Notes: generated from the sequence alone by a model not told the origin. Positions 1-7,104 are shown, numbered from the stretch's first letter. The stretch is DNA of 8,502 nucleotides from GH45 sp965370965 (GCA_965370965.1 CBDUWQ010000170.1:1-8502); one strand, 5' to 3'. Numbers and translations: made by a program.

Positions 1-337
1 AAAATTACATTACTCCTTAATTTTAAAGACTTTGCTTACACTGATTAGTAACAATAATTTATATAGTTACTACATAAAAAACTTAGCAGGCTCTGCTTAT
101 AACCAATATCTATTAATTATACAGTACAGTATGCCAATGATAAATCATGATTAGTAAAAAATTAAACTGGATAAATTATTCAGAAATAATTCTTAAAATT
201 GCGACATGCAAAAAAGTGCATAACGAATTTTGTTTTTTGATGGTGCTTTTGTTTTGAAATAATTGGGTTTTATCAAAACTATAAGTGTAAAAAATGGTTA
301 TATTATTAATTTATAATGAATCTAAATAAGTATAAAT
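1..337. other. AT-rich intergenic leader upstream of pruA
   Basis: No gene is visible on either strand in this stretch. On the minus strand the first bases read as an AAGGAG-like sequence next to ATG, but the next codon is TAA, so no protein starts there. The region holds a 7-bp inverted repeat (46-72), a 10-bp palindrome AATCATGATT (143-152), a direct repeat TGATTAGTAA (42-51 and 148-157) and a small hairpin AGCAG/CTGCT (85-97). I could not find a clean Bacteroidota TAnnTTTG element in front of pruA; the closest is TGCTTTTG at 244-251, with one mismatch and no suitable upstream TTG. The pruA promoter therefore remains unassigned. Confidence 0.6.
46..72. repeat. 7-bp perfect inverted repeat, possible operator
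   Basis: TAGTAAC (46-52) and GTTACTA (66-72) are exact reverse complements separated by 13 A/T bases. The left arm overlaps TGATTAGTAA, which recurs at 148-157. The arrangement could be a binding site for a dimeric regulator of pruA, or for a gene lying to the left of the window. In such AT-rich DNA, chance is also a fair explanation. Confidence 0.25.
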
Positions 338-1966
338 ATGAAAAGTAGTTTTTTTATAGTTCCACCAGCGCAAAACGAACCCGTTTACAGTTATGCGCCC
401 GGAACAAAAGAGCGCATTGAGCTTAAAAATACAATAGACTGTTTTAACAATTCGGTTAAAGAGATACCTATGGTAATAGGTGGTAAGGAGGTTAAAACTG
501 ATAAACAGGTTGATATTAACCCGCCTCATAACCACAAACATAAAATTGGTTATTACCACCGAGGTGGCAAACAGCATATTGGGCAAGCTATTGATGCTGC
601 CCTTGCTGCCAAGTATAAGTGGGAAAATATGGACTGGAAGAGCAGGGCATCAATATTTTTAAAAGCAGCTAATTTAATAGCAGGGCCTTACAGGTATCGT
701 GTAAATGCTGCCACTATGGTGGGGCAATCAAAAAATCCGTATCAATCGGAAATTGACGCAGTAGCTGAGCTTATTGATTTTTTTAGGTTTAATGTGCGCT
801 ATATGACCGAGATAATGGAGCAGCAGCCCGAATCGAATGCAATTGTGTGGAACCGTACCGAGCAGCGTCCTCTTGAAGGGTTTGTTTTGGCAATTTCACC
901 GTTTAATTTTACATCAATTGGTGGCAATTTGCCAACTGCGCCGGCTATGATGGGCAATACCGTTGTTTGGAAGCCTGCCGAAAAGCAGATATATTCAGCA
1001 ACCTTAATTATGGAGATATTGCACGAGGCCGGTTTGCCCGATGGCGTTATAAACATGGTTTTTGCATCGGGGCGCGATATTTCTGATACATGCTTTACCC
1101 ACTCCGATTTTGCAGGAGTGCATTTTACCGGATCAACCGGGGTTTTCCAAAATATTTGGAAAACTATTGGTAATAACATTCACAAATACAAATCGTACCC
1201 GCGTATTGTGGGCGAAACAGGTGGTAAAAATTTTGTGGTTATGCACAAATCGGCTCGCCCAAGCCAGGTGGCAACGGCAATAACCCGTGGAGGGTTTGAG
1301 TATCAGGGGCAAAAATGCTCAGCGGTTTCACGTGTTTATATCCCAAAATTGAGTTGGAAAACAATTTATGAAGAAATAAAGTGTGATTTAGAGGATATGA
1401 AAATGGGTACACCCAATGATTTCGGCAATTTTTTTAATGCGGTTATCGACGAAAAGTCATTTGATAATATTGTAAATTATATTGACAGGGCAAAACAGTC
1501 GGGTAATTGCGAAATTGTTTTTGGTGGTAATTACAACAAATCGGTAGGGTTTTTTATTGAGCCAACGGTTATTTTAACAACCAATCCGCATTACGAGACA
1601 ATGGAAGAGGAGATTTTTGGTCCGGTAATTACCATTTATCTGTACGATGATGATAAATTTGAGGAGACATTAGAACTAGTAAACCGCACTTCGGCTTATG
1701 GGCTTACCGGTGCTATTTTTTCAAAAGACCGCAATGCTATCGACATGGCATCAGAAATATTAAAACACGCTGCCGGCAATTTTTATATTAACGATAAGCC
1801 CACTGGAGCAGTTGTGGGGCAGCAGCCTTTTGGTGGTGCGCGCGGCAGTGGTACAAACGATAAGGCAGGCTCGGCAATAAATTTGATGCGCTGGGTATCG
1901 CCGCGCACCATAAAGGAGAATTTTTTACCCGATAGTAGCTTTAAATATCCGTTTTTAGATGAATAA
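338..1966 (+). CDS. pruA: L-glutamate gamma-semialdehyde dehydrogenase (1-pyrroline-5-carboxylate dehydrogenase)
   Basis: Cytoplasmic enzyme of proline breakdown: it oxidises glutamate gamma-semialdehyde, the open form of 1-pyrroline-5-carboxylate, to glutamate with NAD+. The 542 residues form one complete aldehyde dehydrogenase domain of the long ALDH4A1 type, not the PutA fusion. Visible marks are the oxyanion Asn190 in SPFNF, the NAD-binding Lys212 in VVWKP, FTGSTG (263-268), general base Glu293 in GETGGKN, catalytic Cys327 in GQKCSA, EEIFGPV (424-430) and the family-typical PFGGARGSGTNDKAG (497-511). The ATG at 338 gives the usual N-terminus of this family, with the ...NEPVYSYAPGTKER... 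stretch. No Shine-Dalgarno sequence is present, as is normal in Bacteroidota. No proline dehydrogenase gene lies in the window. The gene is followed after 59 bases by a second aldehyde dehydrogenase on the same strand, and no terminator is visible between them. Confidence 0.95.
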   Translation: MKSSFFIVPPAQNEPVYSYAPGTKERIELKNTIDCFNNSVKEIPMVIGGKEVKTDKQVDINPPHNHKHKIGYYHRGGKQHIGQAIDAALAAKYKWENMDWKSRASIFLKAANLIAGPYRYRVNAATMVGQSKNPYQSEIDAVAELIDFFRFNVRYMTEIMEQQPESNAIVWNRTEQRPLEGFVLAISPFNFTSIGGNLPTAPAMMGNTVVWKPAEKQIYSATLIMEILHEAGLPDGVINMVFASGRDISDTCFTHSDFAGVHFTGSTGVFQNIWKTIGNNIHKYKSYPRIVGETGGKNFVVMHKSARPSQVATAITRGGFEYQGQKCSAVSRVYIPKLSWKTIYEEIKCDLEDMKMGTPNDFGNFFNAVIDEKSFDNIVNYIDRAKQSGNCEIVFGGNYNKSVGFFIEPTVILTTNPHYETMEEEIFGPVITIYLYDDDKFEETLELVNRTSAYGLTGAIFSKDRNAIDMASEILKHAAGNFYINDKPTGAVVGQQPFGGARGSGTNDKAGSAINLMRWVSPRTIKENFLPDSSFKYPFLDE

Positions 1967-2025
1967 TGTTTTACTAAAAAGTGTGTTGCTACATTTTTTT
2001 TATCAATAAATATACTATAACTATT

Positions 2026-3561
2026 ATGAATAATTTATTATTGAAATTAGGGATTGAAGATTATAATTTTGGTGTTTCAACTGGCGTTAACTGGAAAAAA
2101 ACCAACGGAGAGCCAATTGACTCAATATCGCCCATTGATAATAAGCGGATAGGTTCGGTTTATTCGGCCTGCAAAGATGATTATGATTATGTAATGGTAA
2201 AGGCTACCCAAGCTTTTAAGGTATGGCGCACAATACCGGCTCCCGAAAGGGGAGAGGTTGTTAGGCAGATAGGTATTGCGCTGCGCAATGCAAAAAATGA
2301 TTTAGGAAAGCTGGTTACATTAGAGATGGGCAAAATATTTCAAGAAGGGTTGGGCGAGGTTCAGGAGATGATTGATATTTGCGACTTTGCTGTTGGGCAA
2401 TCGCGTTTGCTAAATGGCTTTACAATGCACTCAGAGCGGAAAAACCATCGTATGTACGATCAGTATCACCCGTTGGGGGTGGTTGGGGTAATTACATCGT
2501 TTAATTTTCCGGTTGCCGTATGGGCATGGAACAGTATGATTGCAGCAATTGCCGGAAATGTTGTTGTTTGGAAGCCAAGCTCAAAAACACCGCTGACGGC
2601 TATTGCCACTCAAAAAATAATAAATAATGTGCTTAAAACTAATAATGTGCCCGAGGGTGTTTTTAATTTGGTTATTGGTTCATCAAAGGAATTTGGTGAT
2701 GATATGCTGGGAGACAGGCGAATACCTTTGATTTCATTAACCGGATCAACCAAAGTTGGCAAACATGCCAGTAAAATTATTGGCAAACGTTTAGGAAAAA
2801 CCATAATGGAGTTAGGCGGAAATAATGCAGTTATTGTATCGCAACATGCCGATTTGAGCATGGCAATACCATCAATAGTTTTTGGGGCGGTTGGTACTGC
2901 AGGGCAACGTTGTACATCAACCCGCAGGGTAATTGTTCACGAGAGTGTTTATAATAATGTTAAAAAGTCATTAATAGATGCATATAAACAGTTAGAATGT
3001 AAAATTGGGAATCCGCTTGACGGAGATACTTTAATAGGACCTTTAATTGACAGTTATTCTGTTAAAGCATTTGAGGGAGCTTTGCAAAAGGTTGTTTTAG
3101 AGGGTGGGAAAATTGTTTTTGGAGGGAAAGTATTAACTAATAAACGTTATAAAAGCAAAAATTATGTAGTTCCGGCAATTGTTGAGGTCGAGAATTATTA
3201 TGAAATTGTTCAGCAGGAGACTTTTGCACCTATTGTTTACCTAATTAAATACAAAAATTTTGATGAGGCAATAGAGCTAAACAACGGTGTGCCACAAGGA
3301 TTATCGTCGTCGGTTTTTACTTTAAATATGCGCGAGGCCGAGTTGTTTTTATCTGGGGTAGGTTCCGATTGCGGAATTGCAAATGTTAACTCAGGTACAT
3401 CGGGGGCTGAAATTGGTGGAGCTTTTGGCGGAGAAAAAGATACAGGAGGAGGTAGGGAATCGGGATCGGACAGTTGGAAGGCTTATATGCGCCGACAAAC
3501 CAATACAATTAATTATGGTAGTGAATTGCCTTTAGCACAAGGTATTAGGTTTGCTTTTTAG
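2026..3561 (+). CDS. amaB: ALDH7-family L-piperidine-6-carboxylate / 2-aminoadipate semialdehyde dehydrogenase
   Basis: Antiquitin-type (ALDH7A1/AmaB) NAD(P)-dependent dehydrogenase of 511 residues. The family oxidises 2-aminoadipate 6-semialdehyde, in equilibrium with piperideine-6-carboxylate, to 2-aminoadipate in lysine breakdown. Visible residues are Asn160 in TSFNFP, Lys183 in VVWKPSSKTP, LTGSTKVG (238-245), Glu262 in MELGGNN and nucleophile Cys296 in GQRCTS. The C-terminal stretch 458-511 (GTSGAEIGGAFGGEK, GGGRESGSDSWK, YMRRQTNTINYG, LPLAQGI) is the ALDH7 hallmark and strongly separates it from generic aldehyde dehydrogenases. I chose the ATG at 2026 over an in-frame GTG at 1981, because the extra 15 residues are hydrophobic, unlike the family, and come from AT-rich spacer. 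The gene lies 59 bases after pruA with no TAnnTTTG element between, so the two are probably co-transcribed. The substrate is inferred from the family, and other semialdehydes are possible. Confidence 0.88.
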   Translation: MNNLLLKLGIEDYNFGVSTGVNWKKTNGEPIDSISPIDNKRIGSVYSACKDDYDYVMVKATQAFKVWRTIPAPERGEVVRQIGIALRNAKNDLGKLVTLEMGKIFQEGLGEVQEMIDICDFAVGQSRLLNGFTMHSERKNHRMYDQYHPLGVVGVITSFNFPVAVWAWNSMIAAIAGNVVVWKPSSKTPLTAIATQKIINNVLKTNNVPEGVFNLVIGSSKEFGDDMLGDRRIPLISLTGSTKVGKHASKIIGKRLGKTIMELGGNNAVIVSQHADLSMAIPSIVFGAVGTAGQRCTSTRRVIVHESVYNNVKKSLIDAYKQLECKIGNPLDGDTLIGPLIDSYSVKAFEGALQKVVLEGGKIVFGGKVLTNKRYKSKNYVVPAIVEVENYYEIVQQETFAPIVYLIKYKNFDEAIELNNGVPQGLSSSVFTLNMREAELFLSGVGSDCGIANVNSGTSGAEIGGAFGGEKDTGGGRESGSDSWKAYMRRQTNTINYGSELPLAQGIRFAF

Positions 3562-3610
3562 TTTTATTATTGATAATGTAGGCAAATAGTAATAAAGATT
3601 TGGTTTTTTA

Positions 3611-3641
3611 TTGTAAAGGATTAAAAATTTTATTAACTTTG
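3611..3641 (+). promoter_or_regulatory. Bacteroidota-type promoter of the cupin gene
   Basis: TAACTTTG (3634-3641) matches the Bacteroidota -7 consensus TAnnTTTG exactly. A TTG (3611-3613) lies 20 bases upstream, the expected spacing for the -33 element. The predicted start is about 7 bases after the -7 box, giving a short leader before the ATG at 3666. This implies that the cupin gene can be expressed independently of the two dehydrogenases. Confidence 0.65.
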
Positions 3642-3665
3642 TTAAGTACCAACCGAATTAAGCCT

Positions 3666-3938
3666 ATGGATATCGTAATTAAAAAGATTTCGACTCATGA
3701 ATTTCGTAAAATGGGCATTAATAATTGGCCTATTTGGGAAAAAGAAGCTTCGGTTTTTGAATGGAGTTATGATGAAAAGGAGCAGTTTTATTTAATTAAG
3801 GGTAAGGTAAAAATAAAAGCAGAGGGAAAAGAATATGAAGTTTTGCCTGGTGATTTTGTTACCTGCCCTAAAGGGTTAGATTGCAACTGGGAAATTGAAG
3901 AGTATGTAAAAAAACATTATCATTTTACTGATGAGTAA
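3666..3938 (+). CDS. Small single-domain cupin protein (DUF861/Cupin_3, TM1112-like)
   Basis: A 90-residue protein that is almost entirely one small beta-barrel. It resembles the structurally known but functionally unassigned Thermotoga cupin TM1112: WPIWEKE near residue 21, an EQFYLIKGKVKI strand pair (39-50), PGDFVTCPKG (61-70) and the C-terminal KKHYHF (82-87). The usual cupin motif with two metal-binding histidines (HxH) is replaced by E-Q-F-Y, so classic metal ligation is not evident; the only histidines near the end are His84 and His86. The ATG at 3666 is preferred over an upstream in-frame TTG at 3600, because the promoter (3611-3641) lies inside that longer version and the family starts here. 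Cytoplasmic, with no signal peptide. The function is unknown. Its place after two amino-acid dehydrogenases is suggestive only, as it has its own promoter. Confidence 0.85.
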   Translation: MDIVIKKISTHEFRKMGINNWPIWEKEASVFEWSYDEKEQFYLIKGKVKIKAEGKEYEVLPGDFVTCPKGLDCNWEIEEYVKKHYHFTDE

Positions 3939-3970
3939 TAAAAAATCCGGTTTTGACCGGATTTTTTATT
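3937..3970. terminator. Strong bidirectional intrinsic terminator
   Basis: The arms 3937-3950 and 3957-3970 pair perfectly over 14 bp around the loop TTTTGA. The core is ATCCGG/CCGGAT, flanked by an A-run on the left and a T-run on the right, so the transcript ends in U on either strand. The left arm begins inside the cupin stop codon (3936-3938). On the minus strand it lies 36 bases beyond the stop of the outer-membrane protein gene. It can thus end both converging transcription units. Confidence 0.9.
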
Positions 3971-4005
3971 TTATCACAATTGCTCAATTTAGGTAATACT
4001 TTATT

Positions 4006-4710
4006 TTACAGGCTAACTATAAAAACCAAATGTATTTGCTCTACATTGGGATTTAGGATTACTGATGCTGAAATTGGCAGTGCATAGTTTTCTGTGATTT
4101 TAATGTCTTTTGAAGCTGATAACCCTAAGTTTACTACATTAAAATTTTTGTTTATAGTATATATTTCGTTTCCTGCGCCCACAAAAACACTAAAATATTT
4201 AAAACCATAATTCACTTCAAAATACAGGGCATTGTTTAAATTATAAAAGTTCCAATTGGCAGCTAAGCTCAGGTTGCCAATTGATTGAGAAATATTTAAT
4301 TCAAAAAGGTGGAAATTTCTATAATCAAAATATTTACCGGTTCGTATGGAGGTAATAGTACTGTCGGCACTAATTTTTAACCGTTCGCCGGGAAAATAGT
4401 AATCTGTAACTCCTAATGATAAGCCAAAGTCAAATTCATAATTTGCATATAAATCAACCTCAATGCCCGGAGGCGTTGCAAGCAATGAATATGAGCCCCA
4501 CATCCCAATAGTAAAATTACTTTTTGAATACTCTAATGATGGTTGAATTGCCGGAGAGCTGCCAAAATCTAAGCCTCTGAATATATAACGGCTTACCATA
4601 TCGGCTCCTAATGAAAATGGCGATTCTTTTTCTTCTTGAGCTGTTGCATTCAATGGTAAAAGGCATGCAGTTGTTAATGCAATTAAAATTATGTTTTTTA
4701 TTGTTTTCAT
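4006..4710 (-). CDS. TorF-like putative outer-membrane protein/porin
   Basis: A 234-residue exported protein, probably a small outer-membrane beta-barrel. Residues 1-24 form a signal peptide (MKTIKN, hydrophobic stretch 7-20, likely cut after NATA before QEEKE). The segment from about 33 to 75 (SLGADMVSRYIFRGLDFG, QPSLEYS, IGMWGSYS) matches the start of the TorF/Gcw_chp family, in which an SRYxxRG block opens the barrel. The rest shows alternating polar and hydrophobic strands rich in Tyr, Phe and Asn, and the chain ends in a hydrophobic strand (HLVFIVSL). No TonB box or plug domain is present. Family members are annotated as putative porins, and the substrate is unknown. The gene lies 85 bases after the oxidoreductase, but a terminator separates them, so it may have its own promoter, which I could not identify. 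It ends at the shared terminator. Confidence 0.75.
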   Translation of the reverse strand: MKTIKNIILIALTTACLLPLNATAQEEKESPFSLGADMVSRYIFRGLDFGSSPAIQPSLEYSKSNFTIGMWGSYSLLATPPGIEVDLYANYEFDFGLSLGVTDYYFPGERLKISADSTITSIRTGKYFDYRNFHLFELNISQSIGNLSLAANWNFYNLNNALYFEVNYGFKYFSVFVGAGNEIYTINKNFNVVNLGLSASKDIKITENYALPISASVILNPNVEQIHLVFIVSL

Positions 4711-4738
4711 AATAGAATGTGTTAATTGTTGTTGGTAT

Positions 4739-4773
4739 AAAAAAAGTCACCTCAAATAACCGAGATGACTTTT
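4739..4773 (-). terminator. Intrinsic terminator after the oxidoreductase gene
   Basis: Read on the minus strand, an 8-bp stem (AAAAGTCA, 4773-4766, with TGACTTTT, 4749-4742), one mismatch and a further GAG/CTC three-pair stem close an 8-base loop. The 3' arm runs into seven U residues (4745-4739). It lies 22 bases past the oxidoreductase stop codon and 28 bases before the porin start. It could act as a full terminator or as a partial one that lowers read-through into the porin gene. Confidence 0.75.
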
Positions 4774-4795
4774 CATATATTTATTTAAATGATTT

Positions 4796-6940
4796 TTACA
4801 TAAGTGGTTTAATTATTTCAACCAATTCAGGCAAATCCATACCAATATCTTTCAAATATTTTATTGTAGGTACTCCGTTTGGAGTCCATCCGCGGCGTTT
4901 GTAAACAGCATCCAATAGTTTTTCATATTGCCCCTCGCGGTGTTTGCGCATTGCTGCTTTTTTCTCATCGGTTGTTTTTCCGTTTACATCATAACCAATG
5001 TCTGTCAACTGCTTGTCGTAGCGTTCTTGGCGCGATTCGTACTCCTCGTTGGTAACCGGTCCTGCTGCACGGTAAGGCTGTGCATCATATTTACGAGTAC
5101 CATAACCGCGGCGTATGTTAAAGATACGCTGGTAGCTATAAACCCTTTCCGATTGGCGAATTATTTCATGCTTGTCTATTTTAAGACCTGTAACAGCATT
5201 AAAAATAGTTACATAATTATCAACGTGCTCGGGAACTTTTGCAGGTTCGTCTGTTTCGGCGTTGCCTATAGGCTCAACATCGTTCCATGGTAATTTGCAT
5301 AGTCCGTTTAAGCCAAACCATGTACGGAACATTGGGAAATAGTGGAGTGCTTCGGCTTTATCTTCAAATGTTGGTATCTGGTTGTTAACCATATCCATAA
5401 AAATCAGCCAAGCCTCGTCGTGCTGTGGTCCTTTGTTTGTCATGGCAAAGCCTCCCTGTTGTGCTAACGATTCTTTTGAAACGTACTCAGAATATTCTAG
5501 GTTTTTGTTTACCATTCCTATATCGTTAAGGAAATTTTTGTCGCCCCATCCGTTTTTAACAAATAGTTTTTTCATTTCGGCAATACCCAGTCCTGCTATT
5601 TTTCCAAATCCCTCGCCGCGTGCAAGCTGGTGCATCACTTCTATTGCTGCCTCTTTATTGCCAAAGTTTAGGTCTAAACCTCCTGTGCGCTCTTTGTTTA
5701 ATATACCATTTTCATAGCACTCCATTACAAATGCCATTAGTGTACCCCATGTAATTGTACAAATGCCGTATGTGTCGCAATAAAAGTTTGCTTCAATAAT
5801 ATAGTCGGGGTCAAAAATACCGCAGTTTGAGCCTAAACCTGCTGCGTTTTCATATTCTGGACCGTCAACAATAACTTTTTGACCTTTATAAGGCCCTGTA
5901 CGCAATTCATAATGGTCAATTCCTTTAGCACAGCTCATATTGCAGCCTAACCAACAACCATCGGGCACACCTTGTGTAAATCGGCGTTTCCATTCGTGCG
6001 AGTCAATATTTTTTATGTCTTTATGTGCTCCAAATTTATAATTGTGTGTGGGAAGAAGGTCATAGTCGTTCATTATCTCCATAAGGTGGGCGGTGCCAAT
6101 CTGTGTCATTTTGCATTGTGAATCGTCAAGCTCGCGCATCTCTTTGTTAAAGCGTTTGCCGCGCTCCATAATTGCAGGCATATCAACAGCATTATTAAGG
6201 TTACCGCCAATTTTTTTAACCTTGGTTACAAGAGCTTTAATTTTTTTGTCGCGAAAAACAGTTCCAATTCCACCACGTCCGGCTTGTTTCAAGCGTATCT
6301 CTTTACGTTTTTTATCGTAAAAACTGAAGTTGAGCATACCTATTAATGAGTTGTCGGCAGCTTGTCCGGCCGATACAACCGACACATTTATCTCTTTACC
6401 TTCGTCGGCATACATTTTTGTTAGCTGGTCGGCCAATAGGTGGCTATCGTTTTCCTCAAGTGGGGCTTCCTCTATTCTAACTGTTGCCGTTTCTTCGTCT
6501 ATTACAATAATAACATCGTTTTTTGCTTTTCCTTGAAGCTCAATTGCATCAAATCCGCAAAACTTAAGGAATGGCCCATAAAAACCGCCTACATTGCTGT
6601 CCATAATAAAATCGGTAGGCGAAACGGTTACAACTAATGATTTACCTGTACCCGAATATTGGGTAATACCGGCAATGGGTCCCGGAGAAATTACAATCTC
6701 ATTCTCAGGGTCGTTCCATTTTGTTTCGGGTTTTGTTGCTTCCCAAAGCAGCTTTAAACCAAAACCTTTACCACCAATAAATTTATCTTTCATAAATTGG
6801 GTAACCGGTTTTTCTTCTATCCGGTTATCGTCTAAATTCACATAAAGTGTACGGTTGTTATATCCTTTATCAATAGGATGCCATTCGTACTTATACTCTT
6901 TAAGCAGTTTGTGAGCTTGTTTAATTTCCGTAAGGTTCAT
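4796..6940 (-). CDS. Aldehyde:ferredoxin oxidoreductase family protein (tungsten/molybdenum bis-pterin enzyme)
   Basis: A 714-residue complete member of the AOR family, cytoplasmic and oxygen-sensitive in known examples. These enzymes oxidise aldehydes to carboxylates with ferredoxin, using tungstopterin and one 4Fe-4S cluster. The N-terminal domain shows FIGGKGFG (54-61), SPGPIAG (85-91), the NVGGFYGP block (116-123) and the pterin-contacting AGRGGIGTVFRDKKIKA (220-236). Candidate cluster cysteines are C329, C333, C337 and C548. The first spacer has three residues (CX3CX3C), while the classic enzymes have CX2CX3C. E364 in GPEYE and H507 in QHDEAW fit the catalytic Glu and His by position. 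D389 opens a DxxGI motif, but the second motif reads GLNGLC, without its usual Asp. About 25 extra residues precede the usual family start, and a strong Shine-Dalgarno sequence supports this ATG. No ferredoxin, pterin or tungstate-uptake gene is nearby. The true substrate is unknown. Confidence 0.9.
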   Translation of the reverse strand: MNLTEIKQAHKLLKEYKYEWHPIDKGYNNRTLYVNLDDNRIEEKPVTQFMKDKFIGGKGFGLKLLWEATKPETKWNDPENEIVISPGPIAGITQYSGTGKSLVVTVSPTDFIMDSNVGGFYGPFLKFCGFDAIELQGKAKNDVIIVIDEETATVRIEEAPLEENDSHLLADQLTKMYADEGKEINVSVVSAGQAADNSLIGMLNFSFYDKKRKEIRLKQAGRGGIGTVFRDKKIKALVTKVKKIGGNLNNAVDMPAIMERGKRFNKEMRELDDSQCKMTQIGTAHLMEIMNDYDLLPTHNYKFGAHKDIKNIDSHEWKRRFTQGVPDGCWLGCNMSCAKGIDHYELRTGPYKGQKVIVDGPEYENAAGLGSNCGIFDPDYIIEANFYCDTYGICTITWGTLMAFVMECYENGILNKERTGGLDLNFGNKEAAIEVMHQLARGEGFGKIAGLGIAEMKKLFVKNGWGDKNFLNDIGMVNKNLEYSEYVSKESLAQQGGFAMTNKGPQHDEAWLIFMDMVNNQIPTFEDKAEALHYFPMFRTWFGLNGLCKLPWNDVEPIGNAETDEPAKVPEHVDNYVTIFNAVTGLKIDKHEIIRQSERVYSYQRIFNIRRGYGTRKYDAQPYRAAGPVTNEEYESRQERYDKQLTDIGYDVNGKTTDEKKAAMRKHREGQYEKLLDAVYKRRGWTPNGVPTIKYLKDIGMDLPELVEIIKPLM

Positions 6941-6944
6941 TATT

Positions 6945-6950
6945 CCTCCT
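6945..6950 (-). promoter_or_regulatory. Strong Shine-Dalgarno sequence of the oxidoreductase gene
   Basis: The minus strand reads AGGAGG followed by AATA and the ATG at 6940. This is a full match to the anti-Shine-Dalgarno core, although the 4-base spacing is short. None of the other five genes has such a site. It fixes the start codon and thus makes the N-terminal extension of the oxidoreductase real. Confidence 0.75.
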
Positions 6951-7005
6951 ATATTAATTAATAGTTATTGCTGTACTAAAGCTGTATGTTTTTAATAATT
7001 GTATG

Positions 7006-7013
7006 CAAAAGTA
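7006..7013 (-). promoter_or_regulatory. Candidate -7 promoter element for the oxidoreductase gene
   Basis: The minus strand reads TACTTTTG, an exact match to TAnnTTTG, 65 bases upstream of the start codon. No TTG occurs 19-21 bases further upstream, so the -33 element is missing or weak. This would fit a promoter that needs an activator, or the match may be chance. Confidence 0.4.
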
Positions 7014-7104
7014 ATAAATACTTAACTTCTATCTATGAATTTTATCAATATGAAAAATAATGCAATTCGGTTATAGTCAATTATTTATCTTACGCCTTTT
7101 AAAA

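Noticed and set aside
85..97. AGCAG/CTGCT hairpin as a terminator
   Set aside because: The stem is only 5 bp with a 3-base loop and no U-tract follows on either strand.
799..1179. Open minus-strand frame of 126 codons inside pruA
   Set aside because: It is antisense to a strongly conserved dehydrogenase, has no recognisable domain and no start signal.
1981..2025. Upstream GTG start for the ALDH7 gene
   Set aside because: It adds 15 residues unlike the family; the ATG at 2026 matches the expected N-terminus.
1122..2755. Shared 12-mer ACCGGATCAACC in pruA and the ALDH7 gene
   Set aside because: It encodes the conserved TGST motif of aldehyde dehydrogenases in both genes, so common ancestry of the motif explains it.
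3600..3665. Upstream TTG start for the cupin gene
   Set aside because: The exact promoter at 3611-3641 lies within this extension and family members begin at the ATG at 3666.
4006..4710. Lipoprotein reading of the porin signal peptide (Cys16)
   Set aside because: The context LTTAC is a poor lipobox, Cys16 lies inside the hydrophobic core, and a good type I cleavage site follows at residues 22-24.
4928..6845. Several plus-strand open frames of 65-121 codons opposite the oxidoreductase gene
   Set aside because: They are shadows of a well-supported 714-residue gene, with low-complexity Ser/Phe/Ile-rich products and no start signals.
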